From contig NZ_RQYT01000003.1 of the NCBI RefSeq assembly GCF_003932785.1, forward strand, positions 89,755-153,754: a DNA stretch of 64,000 nt, in the 5' to 3' direction. This DNA comes from Arachnia propionica. GTDB lineage: Bacteria > Actinomycetota > Actinomycetes > Propionibacteriales > Propionibacteriaceae. The position numbers were made by a program, and so were the translations under genes. Shown piece by piece: positions 37,421-46,743 of this stretch; position 1 is the stretch's first letter, and every line of letters starts with the position of its first letter. The notes below the pieces were generated by a model. That model worked only from the letters and a program-made list of their open reading frames with translations. It searched no databases and had not been told where the DNA came from.

Positions 37421-39775
37421 GGTGCTCCGCCACAGCCGGGGCTGCTCACCGCGCAGCCGCGCCGTCAACCACCACGACACCTCCACCAGTGTTGCCCCGA
37501 TGAGACCGGCGACGAGCCCGACGGTCATCGTGCCCGGGTTGCTGATGTCGAGCCCGAGGAGTTTCTGGGAGAAGGGCAGCAGGAACATCGCGGTGTAGAA
37601 CACGTACGCGAAGATCACCAGGCCGAGCCGCCACAGCACCCACGGCCGGGACACGACCGCCAGGATCCAGGTGGCGGTGATGATGAGGGCTGCGAGGGTG
37701 GCGGTCGAGGCCTGGGCATCCACCGCAGCTGTGACCTGTCCGCTGCCGCGGGTGAGGACATAGGTGACCGTCGAGACGAGCGCGACGGCGAGACCCGAGG
37801 GCACCGCCAACGACAGGACCCGCCGCACGAAGCCCGGCCGGGCCCGCTCCTTGTTCGGGGCGAGGCTGAGCAGGAACGCGGGGATGCCGATGGTGAACCA
37901 CCCCACCACGGTCATCTGGAGCGGGAGGAACGGGTTCGGCAGCCCCATCAGCCCGATCGCGAGGGCCAGCGCCACCGCGTACACGGTCTTGCTGAGGAAC
38001 AGCTTCGCGACCCGCTCGATGTTGCCGATGACCCGGCGCCCCTCCGCGACGACGTGGGGGAGGGTCGCGAACCGGTCGTCCAGCAGGACGATCTGGGCCA
38101 CGGCCCGTGTGGCGGCCGAGCCGGAGCCCATCGCCACGCCGAGGTCGGCGTCCTTGAGGGCGAGGACGTCGTTGACGCCGTCGCCCGTCATGGCGACGGT
38201 GTGCCCGCGGCTCTGCAGCGCCCCGACCATGGCGCGCTTCTGCTGCGGGGTGACCCGGCCGAAGACATCTGCTTCGGCGACCCGCTCGGTGAACTCGTCG
38301 CCCTCCTCGGGGAGGGTCCGGGCATCCACGGCATCCGCCACCGAGACCCCCAGCGAGCGGGTCACGGCACCCACGGAGGCGGCGTTGTCACCGGAGATGA
38401 CCTTGATCGCGACGTTCTGGTCGTTGAAGTAGGCGAGGGTGTCGGCCGCGTCGGGCCGCACCGTCTGGTCCAGCACGAGCAGCGCCGCGGGCGTCACCTC
38501 ACCCGGGGCGGCGGCGTCGTCGACCCGGCGTGAGGCCCGTCCGAGCAGCAGCACCCGGCGTCCCGTACCGCCGATGCGCTCGGCCTCCTCGGCCACATCC
38601 GGCGGAGCGAGGACGTCCGGGGCGCCGAGGACCCAGTCCCCGTGCCCCTCGAAGGACACGCCCGACCACTTCTTCGCGGAGGTGAACGGCGCCCGGGCGA
38701 GCACCGGCCACGGGGAGTCGGCCGCTCCCAGGCTGTCGGCGATGGCCTGCATGGAGGCGTTGGGGGTGGGGTCGGCGGCCACGAGCTGGCGCAGCACCTC
38801 ATGGGTCGCGTCGGGGTCGGCGTCGAGGGGCTGGATCTCGCCCACCGTCATCTCGTTGCTGGTCAGGGTGCCGGTCTTGTCGGCGCACACCACGCTGACC
38901 CGGGCCAGGCCCTCGATGGCCGGGAGCTCCTGGACGAGGCACTGGCGGCGCCCCAACCGGATGACGCCGAGTGCGAAGGCCATGGAGGTCAGCAGGACCA
39001 GGCCCTCGGGGATCATCGGCACCAGCGCGGCGACCATCCTCAGCGCGGATTCCTGCCAGCTGACATTGGTCTGCTGGAACGCCACCCAGATGGTGAGCAG
39101 CCCGGCGGGGATGAGCAGCCAGGTGACGAACTTCAGGATCGAGTCGATCCCGGCGCGCAGCTCCGAGTTCACGAGCGTGAACTTCGCGGCCTGCGCGGTG
39201 ATCTGCGCGGCGTAGGCATCCGCGCCCACCTTCGTGGCCCGGTACACCCCGGCGCCGGAGACGACGAAGGCCCCCGAGAACAGCTCGGCCCCCGGCTCCT
39301 TCGTGATCGGGTCCGCCTCACCCGTGAGCATCGACTCGTCCACCTCGAGGTAGTCGCCCTGCACCACTTCCCCGTCGACGACCACCTGGTCGCCCGGGGA
39401 CAGCGCGATGAGGTCGTCGACCACCACCTCGTCGCGCGGGATGGAGCGACGCTGCCCGTCCCGGATGACGACCGGATGGGCCTCGCCGATGACGGCGAGG
39501 TTGTCGAGGGTCCGCTTCGCCCGGAGCTCCTGGACCATCCCGATGACCGAGTTGGCGACGATCAGCAGCGCGAACGCGCCCTGGACGAACTGCCCAGTCA
39601 TCGCGACGATGACGAACAGGGCCGCCAGCATCGCGTTGACCCGCGTGAACACGTTCGCGGAGATGATCTGCCAGGTGCTGCGCCCCGACCGCTCCGGAAG
39701 GGAGTTGACGCGGCCGTCACGGATCCGCTCGGCCACCTCCTGGCTGCTGAGGCCGGTGAGTTGTTCAACGGTCAC
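37409..39775 (-). CDS. ctpE: CtpE-type P-type ATPase
   Basis: A 788-aa cation pump. The order is: actuator domain with TGEADPI (TGES-like, about 151), transmembrane ion site PMIPEGL (about 253-259), phosphorylation motif DKTGTLTSN with D299, hinge [12 protein letters not shown], and a C-terminal block of helices. It lacks N-terminal heavy-metal domains. The PMIPEGL site and overall form match mycobacterial CtpE, reported to move Ca2+. Substrate assignment is by family only. Its start codon lies 11 bases inside the polyprenyl synthase stop, so the two are co-transcribed. Confidence 0.87.
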   Translation of the reverse strand: MTVEQLTGLSSQEVAERIRDGRVNSLPERSGRSTWQIISANVFTRVNAMLAALFVIVAMTGQFVQGAFALLIVANSVIGMVQELRAKRTLDNLAVIGEAHPVVIRDGQRRSIPRDEVVVDDLIALSPGDQVVVDGEVVQGDYLEVDESMLTGEADPITKEPGAELFSGAFVVSGAGVYRATKVGADAYAAQITAQAAKFTLVNSELRAGIDSILKFVTWLLIPAGLLTIWVAFQQTNVSWQESALRMVAALVPMIPEGLVLLTSMAFALGVIRLGRRQCLVQELPAIEGLARVSVVCADKTGTLTSNEMTVGEIQPLDADPDATHEVLRQLVAADPTPNASMQAIADSLGAADSPWPVLARAPFTSAKKWSGVSFEGHGDWVLGAPDVLAPPDVAEEAERIGGTGRRVLLLGRASRRVDDAAAPGEVTPAALLVLDQTVRPDAADTLAYFNDQNVAIKVISGDNAASVGAVTRSLGVSVADAVDARTLPEEGDEFTERVAEADVFGRVTPQQKRAMVGALQSRGHTVAMTGDGVNDVLALKDADLGVAMGSGSAATRAVAQIVLLDDRFATLPHVVAEGRRVIGNIERVAKLFLSKTVYAVALALAIGLMGLPNPFLPLQMTVVGWFTIGIPAFLLSLAPNKERARPGFVRRVLSLAVPSGLAVALVSTVTYVLTRGSGQVTAAVDAQASTATLAALIITATWILAVVSRPWVLWRLGLVIFAYVFYTAMFLLPFSQKLLGLDISNPGTMTVGLVAGLIGATLVEVSWWLTARLRGEQPRLWRSTSGE

Positions 39776-40841
39776 GGTGGGTCGCCTGTTCTGTGAGGTG
39801 GGTGAGGGCGAGCACGGCCCCCGGGTCGAGGGGCACGGCGGAGAGCTCCGCCAGCGCCTGCTCCCGGCTCGTCGCGATGCGGTCCTCGATCGCCTGGAGG
39901 GCGCCGGAGTCCCGGATGATCCCGCGCGCCGTGTCGAGGTCGTCGGGGCCGGCGGGGCGGCCGAGCACGGATTCGAGGCGCTGCCGGTCGGCCGGTGTGC
40001 TCCGGGACAGCGCGGTGAGCACGAGGAGGGTCCGTTTGCCCTCCCGCAGGTCGTCCCCGGCGGGTTTCCCGGTCAGCTCCGGGTCCCCGAACACGCCGAG
40101 GACGTCGTCGCGCAGCTGGAAGGCCTGCCCGACCAGCGACCCGAATCGCCCCAGGGTGTCGATCTCCTCCGGGGTGCCGCCGGCGAGGGCGGCCCCGAGC
40201 TGGGCCGGGCGGGCGACGGAGTAGCGCGCCGACTTGTACTCCAGCGCGGTCTCCGCCTGGGCCAGCTGGGCGGGCAGGTCGGTGGCGCCGGTCGCGGAGA
40301 AACCGGCGGCGACGTCGAGGTACTGGCCGAGCAGCACCTCGGCGCGCATCTCCTGCAGCACGGGTCGGGCCCGGTCGAGGGCCGCCTCGTCCATGCCGGA
40401 GGTCTCGAACATGGTGCCGCTCCACTCGAACAGGACGTCGCCGGTGAGGATCGCCGCGGCGACGCCGAAGGCGGCGGCCCGCTCCCCGGCCAGGGACTGC
40501 TCGAACACCCGGTGGGTCGCGGGTCGACCGCGTCGCGTGTCCGAGGCGTCGATGAGGTCGTCGTGGACCAGCAGGGAGGCGTGGAGCAGTTCCAGGGACG
40601 CGGCGGCGCGGATGAGCGCCTGGGAGTCCTCGGGGGAGGCGCAGCCGTGGTAGCCCCAGACACAGAAGGCGGGGCGCAGCCGCTTGCCGCCGGCGGTGGC
40701 GGCGTGGGCCTCCGCGAGGACCGGGCCGGCCCCGATCCGCTCCACCAGACCGGTCCGGGAAGCCAGGAAGTCGGAGATGGCGGTGGCCACCGTGTGACGG
40801 AAGGTCTCCGCCAACGGTTCGTGCGGGGACGGCGCGGACAT
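39765..40841 (-). CDS. idsA: Polyprenyl (geranylgeranyl-type) diphosphate synthase
   Basis: A 358-aa trans-prenyltransferase extending allylic diphosphates with IPP. The first Asp-rich motif is DDLID (D94, D95, D98), followed by SDTRRG; the second is [15 protein letters not shown], the IPP-binding loop, is at about 51-57. The chain-length determinant cannot be read reliably, so GGPP or longer products are possible. ATG 40841 is supported by TATGCT (minus strand, 40849-40854) seven bases upstream; an ATG four codons upstream is alternative. It lies upstream of ctpE and is divergent from metF, as idsA2 and metF are in mycobacteria. Confidence 0.88.
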   Translation of the reverse strand: MSAPSPHEPLAETFRHTVATAISDFLASRTGLVERIGAGPVLAEAHAATAGGKRLRPAFCVWGYHGCASPEDSQALIRAAASLELLHASLLVHDDLIDASDTRRGRPATHRVFEQSLAGERAAAFGVAAAILTGDVLFEWSGTMFETSGMDEAALDRARPVLQEMRAEVLLGQYLDVAAGFSATGATDLPAQLAQAETALEYKSARYSVARPAQLGAALAGGTPEEIDTLGRFGSLVGQAFQLRDDVLGVFGDPELTGKPAGDDLREGKRTLLVLTALSRSTPADRQRLESVLGRPAGPDDLDTARGIIRDSGALQAIEDRIATSREQALAELSAVPLDPGAVLALTHLTEQATHRDR

Positions 40842-40848
40842 GGTGGCC

Positions 40849-40907
40849 AGCATAGTCGCGTCCGCGGTCGGAACACGGGTTGGACGCCGCCGGGTGGCCC
40901 CTATCCT
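40849..40907. promoter_or_regulatory. Divergent leaderless promoters of idsA and metF
   Basis: TATGCT on the minus strand (40849-40854) is seven bases from the idsA ATG. TATCCT on the plus strand (40902-40907) is seven bases from the metF ATG. About 47 bases separate the two hexamers. Confidence 0.5.
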
Positions 40908-40914
40908 TGTGGCC

Positions 40915-41808
40915 ATGCTCTCAGTCGCCGACCTGCTCGCGGGTGCCAGCTCGCCGTTGCTGAGTTTCGAGTTCTTCCCGCCGCGCAGCGCCGAGGAACA
41001 GCCGCGATTCGACACCTCGGTGGAGCGGCTCGTGGCCTTCTCTCCGGCCTTTCTCTCGGTCACCTACGGCGCCTCCGGATCCACCCGGGACCGCACCGTC
41101 GCGGCGACGGCGTCCCTGGCCGCCCGCGGACAGGCGACCGTCGTGGGCCACCTGACCTGCGTCTCGCAGACCCGTGATGACCTGCTGCGCACCCTTGACG
41201 CCTTCGCGGCAGCGGGGGTCCGCGACATCCTCGCGATCCGGGGTGACATGCCGGGCGGACCGCAGCAGCCGTGGCGGCAGCACCCCGAGGGGCTGCGCAA
41301 CGCGACGGAGCTGGTGCGGCTCATCAAGGGGCACGGCGATTTCTGTGTGGGTGTGGCGGCCTTCCCGAACGTCCACCAGCCCGACAACGACCCCGAGCTG
41401 GATGCCCGCATCGTCGTGGAGAAGGCCCGGGCGGGGGCGCAGTACGCGATCACCCAGCTGTTCTTCGAGTCCCACCGCTACGTGGAACTGGTCACGAGGG
41501 TGCGGGAGCGGGGCTGTGACATCCCCATCATCCCCGGTATCGCCCCGCTGACCGTCATCACCCAGATCGAACGATTCGCCGCGCTCGCCGACTGCCCCCT
41601 CCCGGAGGACCTCGTCGCCGAGCTCCGGGCCGCGAAGGACCCGGCCGAGGTGCGTCGCATCGGCATCGGCCGGGCCATCGACCTGTGCCGCGACCTGCTC
41701 GCCGCCGGCGCGCCCGGCCTGCAGTTCTTCACCCAGAACCGGTGGCAGGCCACCTCCGAGGTGCTCCGGGCCCTCGGCTGGGGTCAGCGCGGCCCCGACG
41801 TCAGCTGA
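40915..41808 (+). CDS. metF: 5,10-methylenetetrahydrofolate reductase
   Basis: It reduces methylene-THF to methyl-THF for methionine synthesis, using FAD. The 297-aa TIM barrel has SFEFFPPR at the N-terminus with the catalytic Glu, a FLSVTYGASGSTRDRT FAD segment, DILAIRGDMP, and the ITQLFFE strand near residue 180. ATG 40915 follows the TATCCT -10 by seven bases. Its 3' end overlaps the HelD gene stop by 8 bases in convergent orientation. It links to folD at 4.2 kb as the other methylene-THF-using enzyme in the window. Confidence 0.94.
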   Translation: MLSVADLLAGASSPLLSFEFFPPRSAEEQPRFDTSVERLVAFSPAFLSVTYGASGSTRDRTVAATASLAARGQATVVGHLTCVSQTRDDLLRTLDAFAAAGVRDILAIRGDMPGGPQQPWRQHPEGLRNATELVRLIKGHGDFCVGVAAFPNVHQPDNDPELDARIVVEKARAGAQYAITQLFFESHRYVELVTRVRERGCDIPIIPGIAPLTVITQIERFAALADCPLPEDLVAELRAAKDPAEVRRIGIGRAIDLCRDLLAAGAPGLQFFTQNRWQATSEVLRALGWGQRGPDVS

Positions 41809-43996
41809 GCGCGACCCGCCAGGCCGACGAGTCGACGTCCAGGACCGTCATGCGCTGGGTGGCGCGGGTCAACGCGACGTAGAGGACCCGCTCCCCGCCC
41901 GGGGCCTCGGCGACGATCTCGTCGGGGGAGAGCACCAGCACCCCGTCGTACTCCAGGCCCTTCGCCTGCAGCGCCGTCACGACGATGAGCCGTTCCTCCA
42001 GTGCCGCGAGACGGGGATCGGACATCGTCAGTCGCTGGATCTCCCGGAACCGCGACGGCGGCACCACGACGCCGACCGTGCCGCTGACGTGCCCGGCGAG
42101 GTCGATGAGCTGCTCCTTCACCGCCTCGGTGAGGCAGCCCGCCTCCGTGCTGAGGAGCTTCGGCGCCAGCCCTGTGGTCCGCACCGCCCGGGGCAGTGTG
42201 GCGTCCGGGAAGACGCGGGTGATGACCTGCGCCGCCAGGTCGAAGACCTCGGCGGGGGAGCGGTAGTTCGTCGACAGCGTGAAGCGACGCAGCGGCGCCC
42301 GGCCCACGAGGTCGTCGAGGGCCCGCTGCGCCTCGACGGCATCGGGATAGGAGCTCTGCGCCGGGTCCCCGACGAGGGTCCAGGAGGCCTGCGGGCCGCG
42401 GCGCCGCAGCATCCGCCACTGCATGGGCGTGATGTCCTGGGCCTCGTCGACGACGATGTGCGCGAACGTGGAGTGCGGGTCGTCATCCGGGTCGTTGACA
42501 CGTTCCCGACGCAGCACATCGGCGGTCGTGACGAGTTCCTGGACTTCGCCGAGGCCGACGAAGAGGGGGTCGTCGTCCAGCTCCTGGGGCATGGGGCCCA
42601 GCATGTCCAGCAGCTCGTCCAGCAGCGCCATGTCCGCCACGGACCAGCCACGCACCCCCGCGTCGTCGGCCTGGAGCCACGACCACGACTCGACGAGGTC
42701 CGCCCGTTCCTTCTCGCTCAGGTGGGGGCTGCACTCGGCGAGGACGTCGGGATCCGCGAGTCGGGACAGCACCGTCGGGGCGTCGAGCATCGGCCACCAC
42801 GCGTTCATGAACATCGTGAACGCCGGGTGGTCGCGGATCAGCTCGTCGATCTCCTCCGCCTCGAGCCCGACGCCGACGGTGAGCTTGTTCGCGAGCGCCC
42901 GGACGGCGGCGTTCTCGGCGGCCTGCCGACCCCGGTTCATCCGGTGGGTGCCGAGGACCGTCTCCCGGATCCCGGCGAGTTCGAGGGCATCGAGGATCAG
43001 CACCTCGCCCTTGACGGTGACCCGCAGCTGCTCGGAGGCGGGGATGAAGGGACGCCTCACGAGGAGACGCAGCACCTTGAGCATCCGCAGCGACCCCTTG
43101 AGGGACGCGGCTGCCGCGAGGTCGACGCGCTCCGACGAGGTCCCGAGTGCATCGGCGGCCACCGCGCCCACCGCCCGCAGGGTGACGGAGTCCTCGCCGA
43201 GCCCCGGCAGGACCCGCTCGATGTAGTGCATGAACACCGAACTCGGGCCCACGACGAGCACGCCGCCCTTCTCCAGCCGGGCCCGGTTGCTGTACAGCAG
43301 GTAGGCGGCCCGGTGCAGCGCCACGACGGTCTTGCCGGTGCCGGGGCCGCCGCCGATGATGGTGAAACCCTGGTGGGGAGCGCGGATCGCCTCGTCCTGC
43401 TCCGCCTGGATGGTGGCGACGATGTCGCGCATGGTGCGGCCTCGCGCCCGGGTGAGGGAGGCCATGAGCGCTCCCTCGCCGAGGATCGGCAGGTCGGTCT
43501 CGGCCTGGGTGTCGAGGAGGTCGTCCTCGAGGCCGATGACCTTGTCGTCGCGGCAGCTGAGGACGCGACGGCGGATCACGTTCATGGGGTCCGCCTGGGT
43601 GGCGCGGTAGAACGGCTCCGCGGCGGGGGCCCGCCAGTCGATGACGAGCGGCTCGTAGTCGTCGTCCCTCACCCCGAGGCGGCCGATGTAGCGGGTCTCG
43701 GGGAAGGTGAGGTCGAGCCGACCGAACACCAGCCCCTCGTGCTCCGCATCGAGGACGGCGAGGCGTCGGGCCGCCTGGTAGGCGAACGCGTCACGTTCGA
43801 ACAGCGCGGTCCCGGCCTCCTCCCTGAGGTAGTCGGCCCGGTCGGTGAGGTAGATCTCGGCCCCGGTGCGGGCCAGCGACTGGGCGCTGGCCGTCGAGGC
43901 AGCCAGGTGCTCGTAGACACGGTCGACGTGAGCCTGTTCCAGTGCGAGCTCGGTCTGGAGGTCGCCGCGGGAAGTGGTCAACTGAGGGGTCCTCAC
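41801..43996 (-). CDS. HelD/HelR-like UvrD-superfamily ATPase
   Basis: A 731-aa protein. A coiled N-terminal arm (about 1-80) is followed by SF1 helicase motifs: Walker A GGGPGTGKT (215-223), VVDEAQDITPMQW (motif II), TLVGDPAQSS (motif III) and a C-terminal VALTRA(TQ)RM motif VI. The EQAHVDRVY opening and the HEGLVFGRLD segment are typical of HelD, which removes RNA polymerase from stalled or rifamycin-bound complexes. HelR proteins in actinomycetes give rifamycin tolerance, but whether this one does is untested. The GTG start has TAAACT (44016-44021, minus strand) with a 19-base leader. Confidence 0.85.
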   Translation of the reverse strand: MRTPQLTTSRGDLQTELALEQAHVDRVYEHLAASTASAQSLARTGAEIYLTDRADYLREEAGTALFERDAFAYQAARRLAVLDAEHEGLVFGRLDLTFPETRYIGRLGVRDDDYEPLVIDWRAPAAEPFYRATQADPMNVIRRRVLSCRDDKVIGLEDDLLDTQAETDLPILGEGALMASLTRARGRTMRDIVATIQAEQDEAIRAPHQGFTIIGGGPGTGKTVVALHRAAYLLYSNRARLEKGGVLVVGPSSVFMHYIERVLPGLGEDSVTLRAVGAVAADALGTSSERVDLAAAASLKGSLRMLKVLRLLVRRPFIPASEQLRVTVKGEVLILDALELAGIRETVLGTHRMNRGRQAAENAAVRALANKLTVGVGLEAEEIDELIRDHPAFTMFMNAWWPMLDAPTVLSRLADPDVLAECSPHLSEKERADLVESWSWLQADDAGVRGWSVADMALLDELLDMLGPMPQELDDDPLFVGLGEVQELVTTADVLRRERVNDPDDDPHSTFAHIVVDEAQDITPMQWRMLRRRGPQASWTLVGDPAQSSYPDAVEAQRALDDLVGRAPLRRFTLSTNYRSPAEVFDLAAQVITRVFPDATLPRAVRTTGLAPKLLSTEAGCLTEAVKEQLIDLAGHVSGTVGVVVPPSRFREIQRLTMSDPRLAALEERLIVVTALQAKGLEYDGVLVLSPDEIVAEAPGGERVLYVALTRATQRMTVLDVDSSAWRVALS

Positions 43997-44050
43997 TGCT
44001 GGAAACGGACGATCCAGTTTACCCGGTTTGGATCCGTCCTGATGTCCTCA

Positions 44051-44056
44051 TAGGCT
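44051..44056 (+). promoter_or_regulatory. -10 element of the DsbA-like gene
   Basis: TAGGCT in the context ATAGGCTCAGTGG is nearly the same 13-mer as before mdh. The leader carries a GAGGGGAG site before the ATG at 44078. Confidence 0.5.
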
Positions 44057-44077
44057 CAGTGGGCACTCGAGGGGAGA

Positions 44078-44917
44078 ATGACCATGACTGACGACAAGCC
44101 CGAACACGACCAGGCTGGCCAGAAGGCCGACAATTCAGCGACGCCGTGGAAGATCGCGACGGCGATCCTGGCCGTCCTCGTGGTGGCGGGCGCGGCCGTG
44201 TTCTCCCAACGCAGCCAGACCGGGTCGCCCCAGACCGTGCCCGCAGCCACCGTGACCGTGACGGTGTCGGGCGCGGGTGAGTCCTTGATGCCCGCGGACC
44301 CCGGGGCCGCGGCCGAGTCGCCGGCGGCGGACGCCGCCCCGACCCCCGGTTCCCGGGAGGAGTTCCTGCTGTCGTTGGCGCGTCGCCAGGAGGGGGACCC
44401 GCTGGCCAAGGGGCGGGTGGATGCCCCGGTGGTCATGACGGAGTGGGCGGACTACCGGTGCCCCTTCTGCTCGGTTTTCGGTGAGGAGACCCTGCCCCAG
44501 CTGCAGCCGCTCATCGACGACGGCACGCTGCGCGTCGAGTTCCGTGACCTCGCCATCTTCGGCGACGAGTCCGTCAATGCTGCTGCCGGTGCGCGGGCCG
44601 CGGGCAACCAGGGGCTGTTCTGGGAGTTCCAGCTGGCCCTGTACAAGGAACTCCCGAACAACGGCCACCCGCCGGTCAGCGACGACCTCGTGGTCAAGAT
44701 CGCCCGCCAGGTGGGGGTCAGCGACATGGCGCGTTTCGAGGCCGACTACCGGTCCGAGGAGACCCGGGCGCTGGTCACCAAGGACACCGAGGAGGCGAAG
44801 CAGCTGGGGGTCAACTCCACCCCCACCTTCGTCGTCGGCTCCCAGGTCGTGCAGGGGGCTCAGCCGGTGGACGTGTTCCAGAAGGTGATCGCCGAGGAGA
44901 AGGACAAGGCCGCGTGA
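44078..44917 (+). CDS. Membrane-anchored DsbA-like thiol-disulfide oxidoreductase
   Basis: A 279-aa protein with a cytoplasmic tail, one membrane helix (about 25-43), an Ala/Pro/Thr-rich spacer, and a thioredoxin-fold DsbA domain from ~95. The active site is C128-P-F-C131, and NSTPTFV near residue 250 gives the cis-proline. It belongs to the DsbA/FrnE/actinobacterial extracellular oxidoreductase group and probably forms or shuffles disulfides in exported proteins. It overlaps the CcdA-like gene by GTGA; that protein is its likely electron partner. The ATG at 44078 has a GAGGGGAG site; a second ATG two codons later is possible. Confidence 0.88.
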   Translation: MTMTDDKPEHDQAGQKADNSATPWKIATAILAVLVVAGAAVFSQRSQTGSPQTVPAATVTVTVSGAGESLMPADPGAAAESPAADAAPTPGSREEFLLSLARRQEGDPLAKGRVDAPVVMTEWADYRCPFCSVFGEETLPQLQPLIDDGTLRVEFRDLAIFGDESVNAAAGARAAGNQGLFWEFQLALYKELPNNGHPPVSDDLVVKIARQVGVSDMARFEADYRSEETRALVTKDTEEAKQLGVNSTPTFVVGSQVVQGAQPVDVFQKVIAEEKDKAA

Positions 44918-45723
44918 CCGAGATCGGTCTCGCAGGCGCCTTCCTCGGAGGACTCGCGGCCCTGCTGAGTCCGTGTGCCGCGATGCTCCTGCCGTCGTTC
45001 TTCGCCTATGCCTTCGGTGGGTCGAAGCGGACTCTGGTCGGCAGGACGGGGCTGTTCTACCTCGGCCTGCTGCTGACGCTGGTCCCGCTCGGGCTGGGCG
45101 CGGGGGCGCTGGGGGCGTTGCTCAGCACCCACCGGCATCTCATGGCCCTCATCGGTGGGCTGCTGCTCGTTGTGCTGGGCATCGTGACGGCCCTCGGGTT
45201 GAAGATCCCCGTGCCGGGACTGCGTTCCTCCGGCGGGACGGGGCCGGTGGCCGTCGTGTTCATGGGGGCCGTCTACGGCCTGGCCGGCGCCTGCACGGGG
45301 CCCCTGCTCGGGGCGGTCCTCACCTACGCCGCGGTCGGCGGCTCCCCGCTCTACGGCGCCCTGCTGCTCGCCTGTTTCGGCGCCGGCATGGTGGCGCCGC
45401 TGCTGCTGCTCGCCTGGCTGTGGGATGGTTTCGACTTCGCCCGGCTGCTCAAGCCGCGGCCGCTGAGGCTCGGCCCGATCGAGACGTCCTGGTGGGCGCT
45501 CATCGCGGGCCTGCTCATGGTGGCCCTCGGCCTGCTGTTCCTGTTCTCGGACGCCACCTCGGCCCTCGGCGGGCTGCTGGACGCGTCGGCGCAACTCCGG
45601 CTGGAGAGCCAGCTGGGGCAGTGGGCCCTGGGGATCTCCGACGTCGTCGTGATCCTGGTCCTCGCGGCCCTGGCGGGCCTCCTCGTCTGGTGGGTCAGCG
45701 TTCGGGGTAAGCGGAACTCATGA
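44914..45723 (+). CDS. CcdA/DsbD-transmembrane-type thiol transporter
   Basis: A 269-aa membrane protein with seven or so helices. Paired family landmarks are LLSPCAAMLLPSFFAYAF (first Cys) and AGACTGPLLG (second Cys), the redox pair that carries electrons across the membrane. It is coupled by GTGA to the DsbA-like protein and should reduce or reset it, or supply cytochrome c maturation. Its last bases overlap the convergent small ORF by 6. Direction of electron flow cannot be told from sequence. Confidence 0.85.
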   Translation: MTEIGLAGAFLGGLAALLSPCAAMLLPSFFAYAFGGSKRTLVGRTGLFYLGLLLTLVPLGLGAGALGALLSTHRHLMALIGGLLLVVLGIVTALGLKIPVPGLRSSGGTGPVAVVFMGAVYGLAGACTGPLLGAVLTYAAVGGSPLYGALLLACFGAGMVAPLLLLAWLWDGFDFARLLKPRPLRLGPIETSWWALIAGLLMVALGLLFLFSDATSALGGLLDASAQLRLESQLGQWALGISDVVVILVLAALAGLLVWWVSVRGKRNS

Positions 45724-45921
45724 GCCGTTCCGGCGGGAGCGGCGCGCGACGAGCCGACCTGCCCAGGGGATGGCGAACACCGGGGTGGGGGCGAGGAGCC
45801 ACCACCAGCTGATCCTGTGCTGGGCCGCGAGCGCGGCGAGGAGCAGCAGGGCCACGATCCCGACGGCGGCGCACGACGCGTGGGTTGCGGGCTTGTCGTA
45901 CCAGGGTCTGCGGGCTCTCAT
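45718..45921 (-). CDS. Small membrane protein, 67 aa
   Basis: A 67-aa protein with two hydrophobic segments (about 18-33 and 36-52) flanked by basic ends (MRARRPWYDK and RSRRNGS). The ATG lies 5 bases after the GntR gene stop on the same strand, so it may be expressed from that message. No family is recognised. It is not clearly related to the regulator or to CcdA, which it touches at its 3' end. Confidence 0.5.
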   Translation of the reverse strand: MRARRPWYDKPATHASCAAVGIVALLLLAALAAQHRISWWWLLAPTPVFAIPWAGRLVARRSRRNGS

Positions 45922-45925
45922 CGTC

Positions 45926-46576
45926 TCAGCCTCCCTGAATCGCGGCGAGGATTCGGCGCCGTGATCCGTCGAGATGGTTCTCGAGCAGGGCGATGAGCTG
46001 CTCGAGGGCGCCGGTGGTGGCCAGCTGGAGCATCCGGGCATGGTCCTCGCAGGAGGGGTGGAGATCGGCGTCCTGGGCGTTGGTGATGTCGAGGAGGGTG
46101 GCGAAGGTCGGCTGGAACTGCTGCCACAGTGCGAGCAGCCGCGCGTTGCCGGAGTTGCGGTAGAACTCGGTGTGGAAGGCGAGATCGGCCGTCGCGTAGG
46201 CGTGGGAGTCGCCCGCGTCAGCAGCTGTGCGCATGGTGGTCATGAACCCCTCGGCCCGGCCCCAGTCCGCGCCGTCGCGGGCGAGGGCGAGGGAGCAGGC
46301 GAGACGCTCGGCGGCTCCCCGGACCTGGTACAGCTCCTCCACGTCCTCCTCGGTGAACGGGCGGGTGTGGTAGCCGCGACGGCGCGGCTCGACGAGTCCC
46401 TCCGTCTGGAGGGTGCGCAGTGCGTCGCGCACCGGGCCGCGGCTGATGTCGTACTCCGCGGCGATCGCATCCTCGACGAGATGGGTGCCGGGCGCGATGG
46501 ATCCGCGGATGATGCGGTCCCTGAGCGCACCGGCCAGTTGTTCCCCCAGCGCGACCAGGCGAACCGGAACGGTCAT
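45926..46576 (-). CDS. GntR family (FadR/FCD subfamily) regulator
   Basis: A 216-aa repressor-type protein. The N-terminal winged helix is at about 10-75 (IIRGSIAPGTHLVEDAIAAEY, SRGPVRDALRTLQTEGLV). The C-terminal FCD helical domain covers about 85-210, with the metal-binding DLAFHTEFY histidine. FCD domains usually bind carboxylic acids. The ATG has a strong AAGGAGG site. It is divergent from the aldolase/TctCBA/BNR/Rha-type operon and probably represses it through the site at 46705-46727. The carboxylate ligand would fit the Tct-type transporter in that operon. Confidence 0.88.
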   Translation of the reverse strand: MTVPVRLVALGEQLAGALRDRIIRGSIAPGTHLVEDAIAAEYDISRGPVRDALRTLQTEGLVEPRRRGYHTRPFTEEDVEELYQVRGAAERLACSLALARDGADWGRAEGFMTTMRTAADAGDSHAYATADLAFHTEFYRNSGNARLLALWQQFQPTFATLLDITNAQDADLHPSCEDHARMLQLATTGALEQLIALLENHLDGSRRRILAAIQGG

Positions 46577-46696
46577 GTCCTGCCTCCTTCATCGACATGG
46601 CGAGCCTGATCCGCATCGCCTCGTGATGCGCAGTGACACGCCGAGAGATCCCTGCCCATTGTCGATCCAGCTCTTCCCGGCCGAGGTCCCCGTCGC

Positions 46697-46727
46697 TAGA
46701 CTACCGTCAACCGTTAACGAAATGACG
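46697..46727 (+). promoter_or_regulatory. Promoter and candidate GntR operator of the aldolase/transport operon
   Basis: TAGACT (46697-46702) is a -10 element. Just downstream, CGTCA (46705-46709) and TGACG (46723-46727) form an inverted repeat centred on CCGTTAACG. The site would cover the transcription start, as expected for repression. An AAGGGAG ribosome-binding site precedes the ATG at 46744. Confidence 0.55.
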
Positions 46728-46743
46728 ACAAGGGAGTGGTCAG

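Noticed and set aside
42089..44053. A 654-codon plus-strand frame opposite the HelD gene
   Set aside because: The opposite strand encodes all SF1 helicase motifs in order; the plus frame shows no conserved motif.
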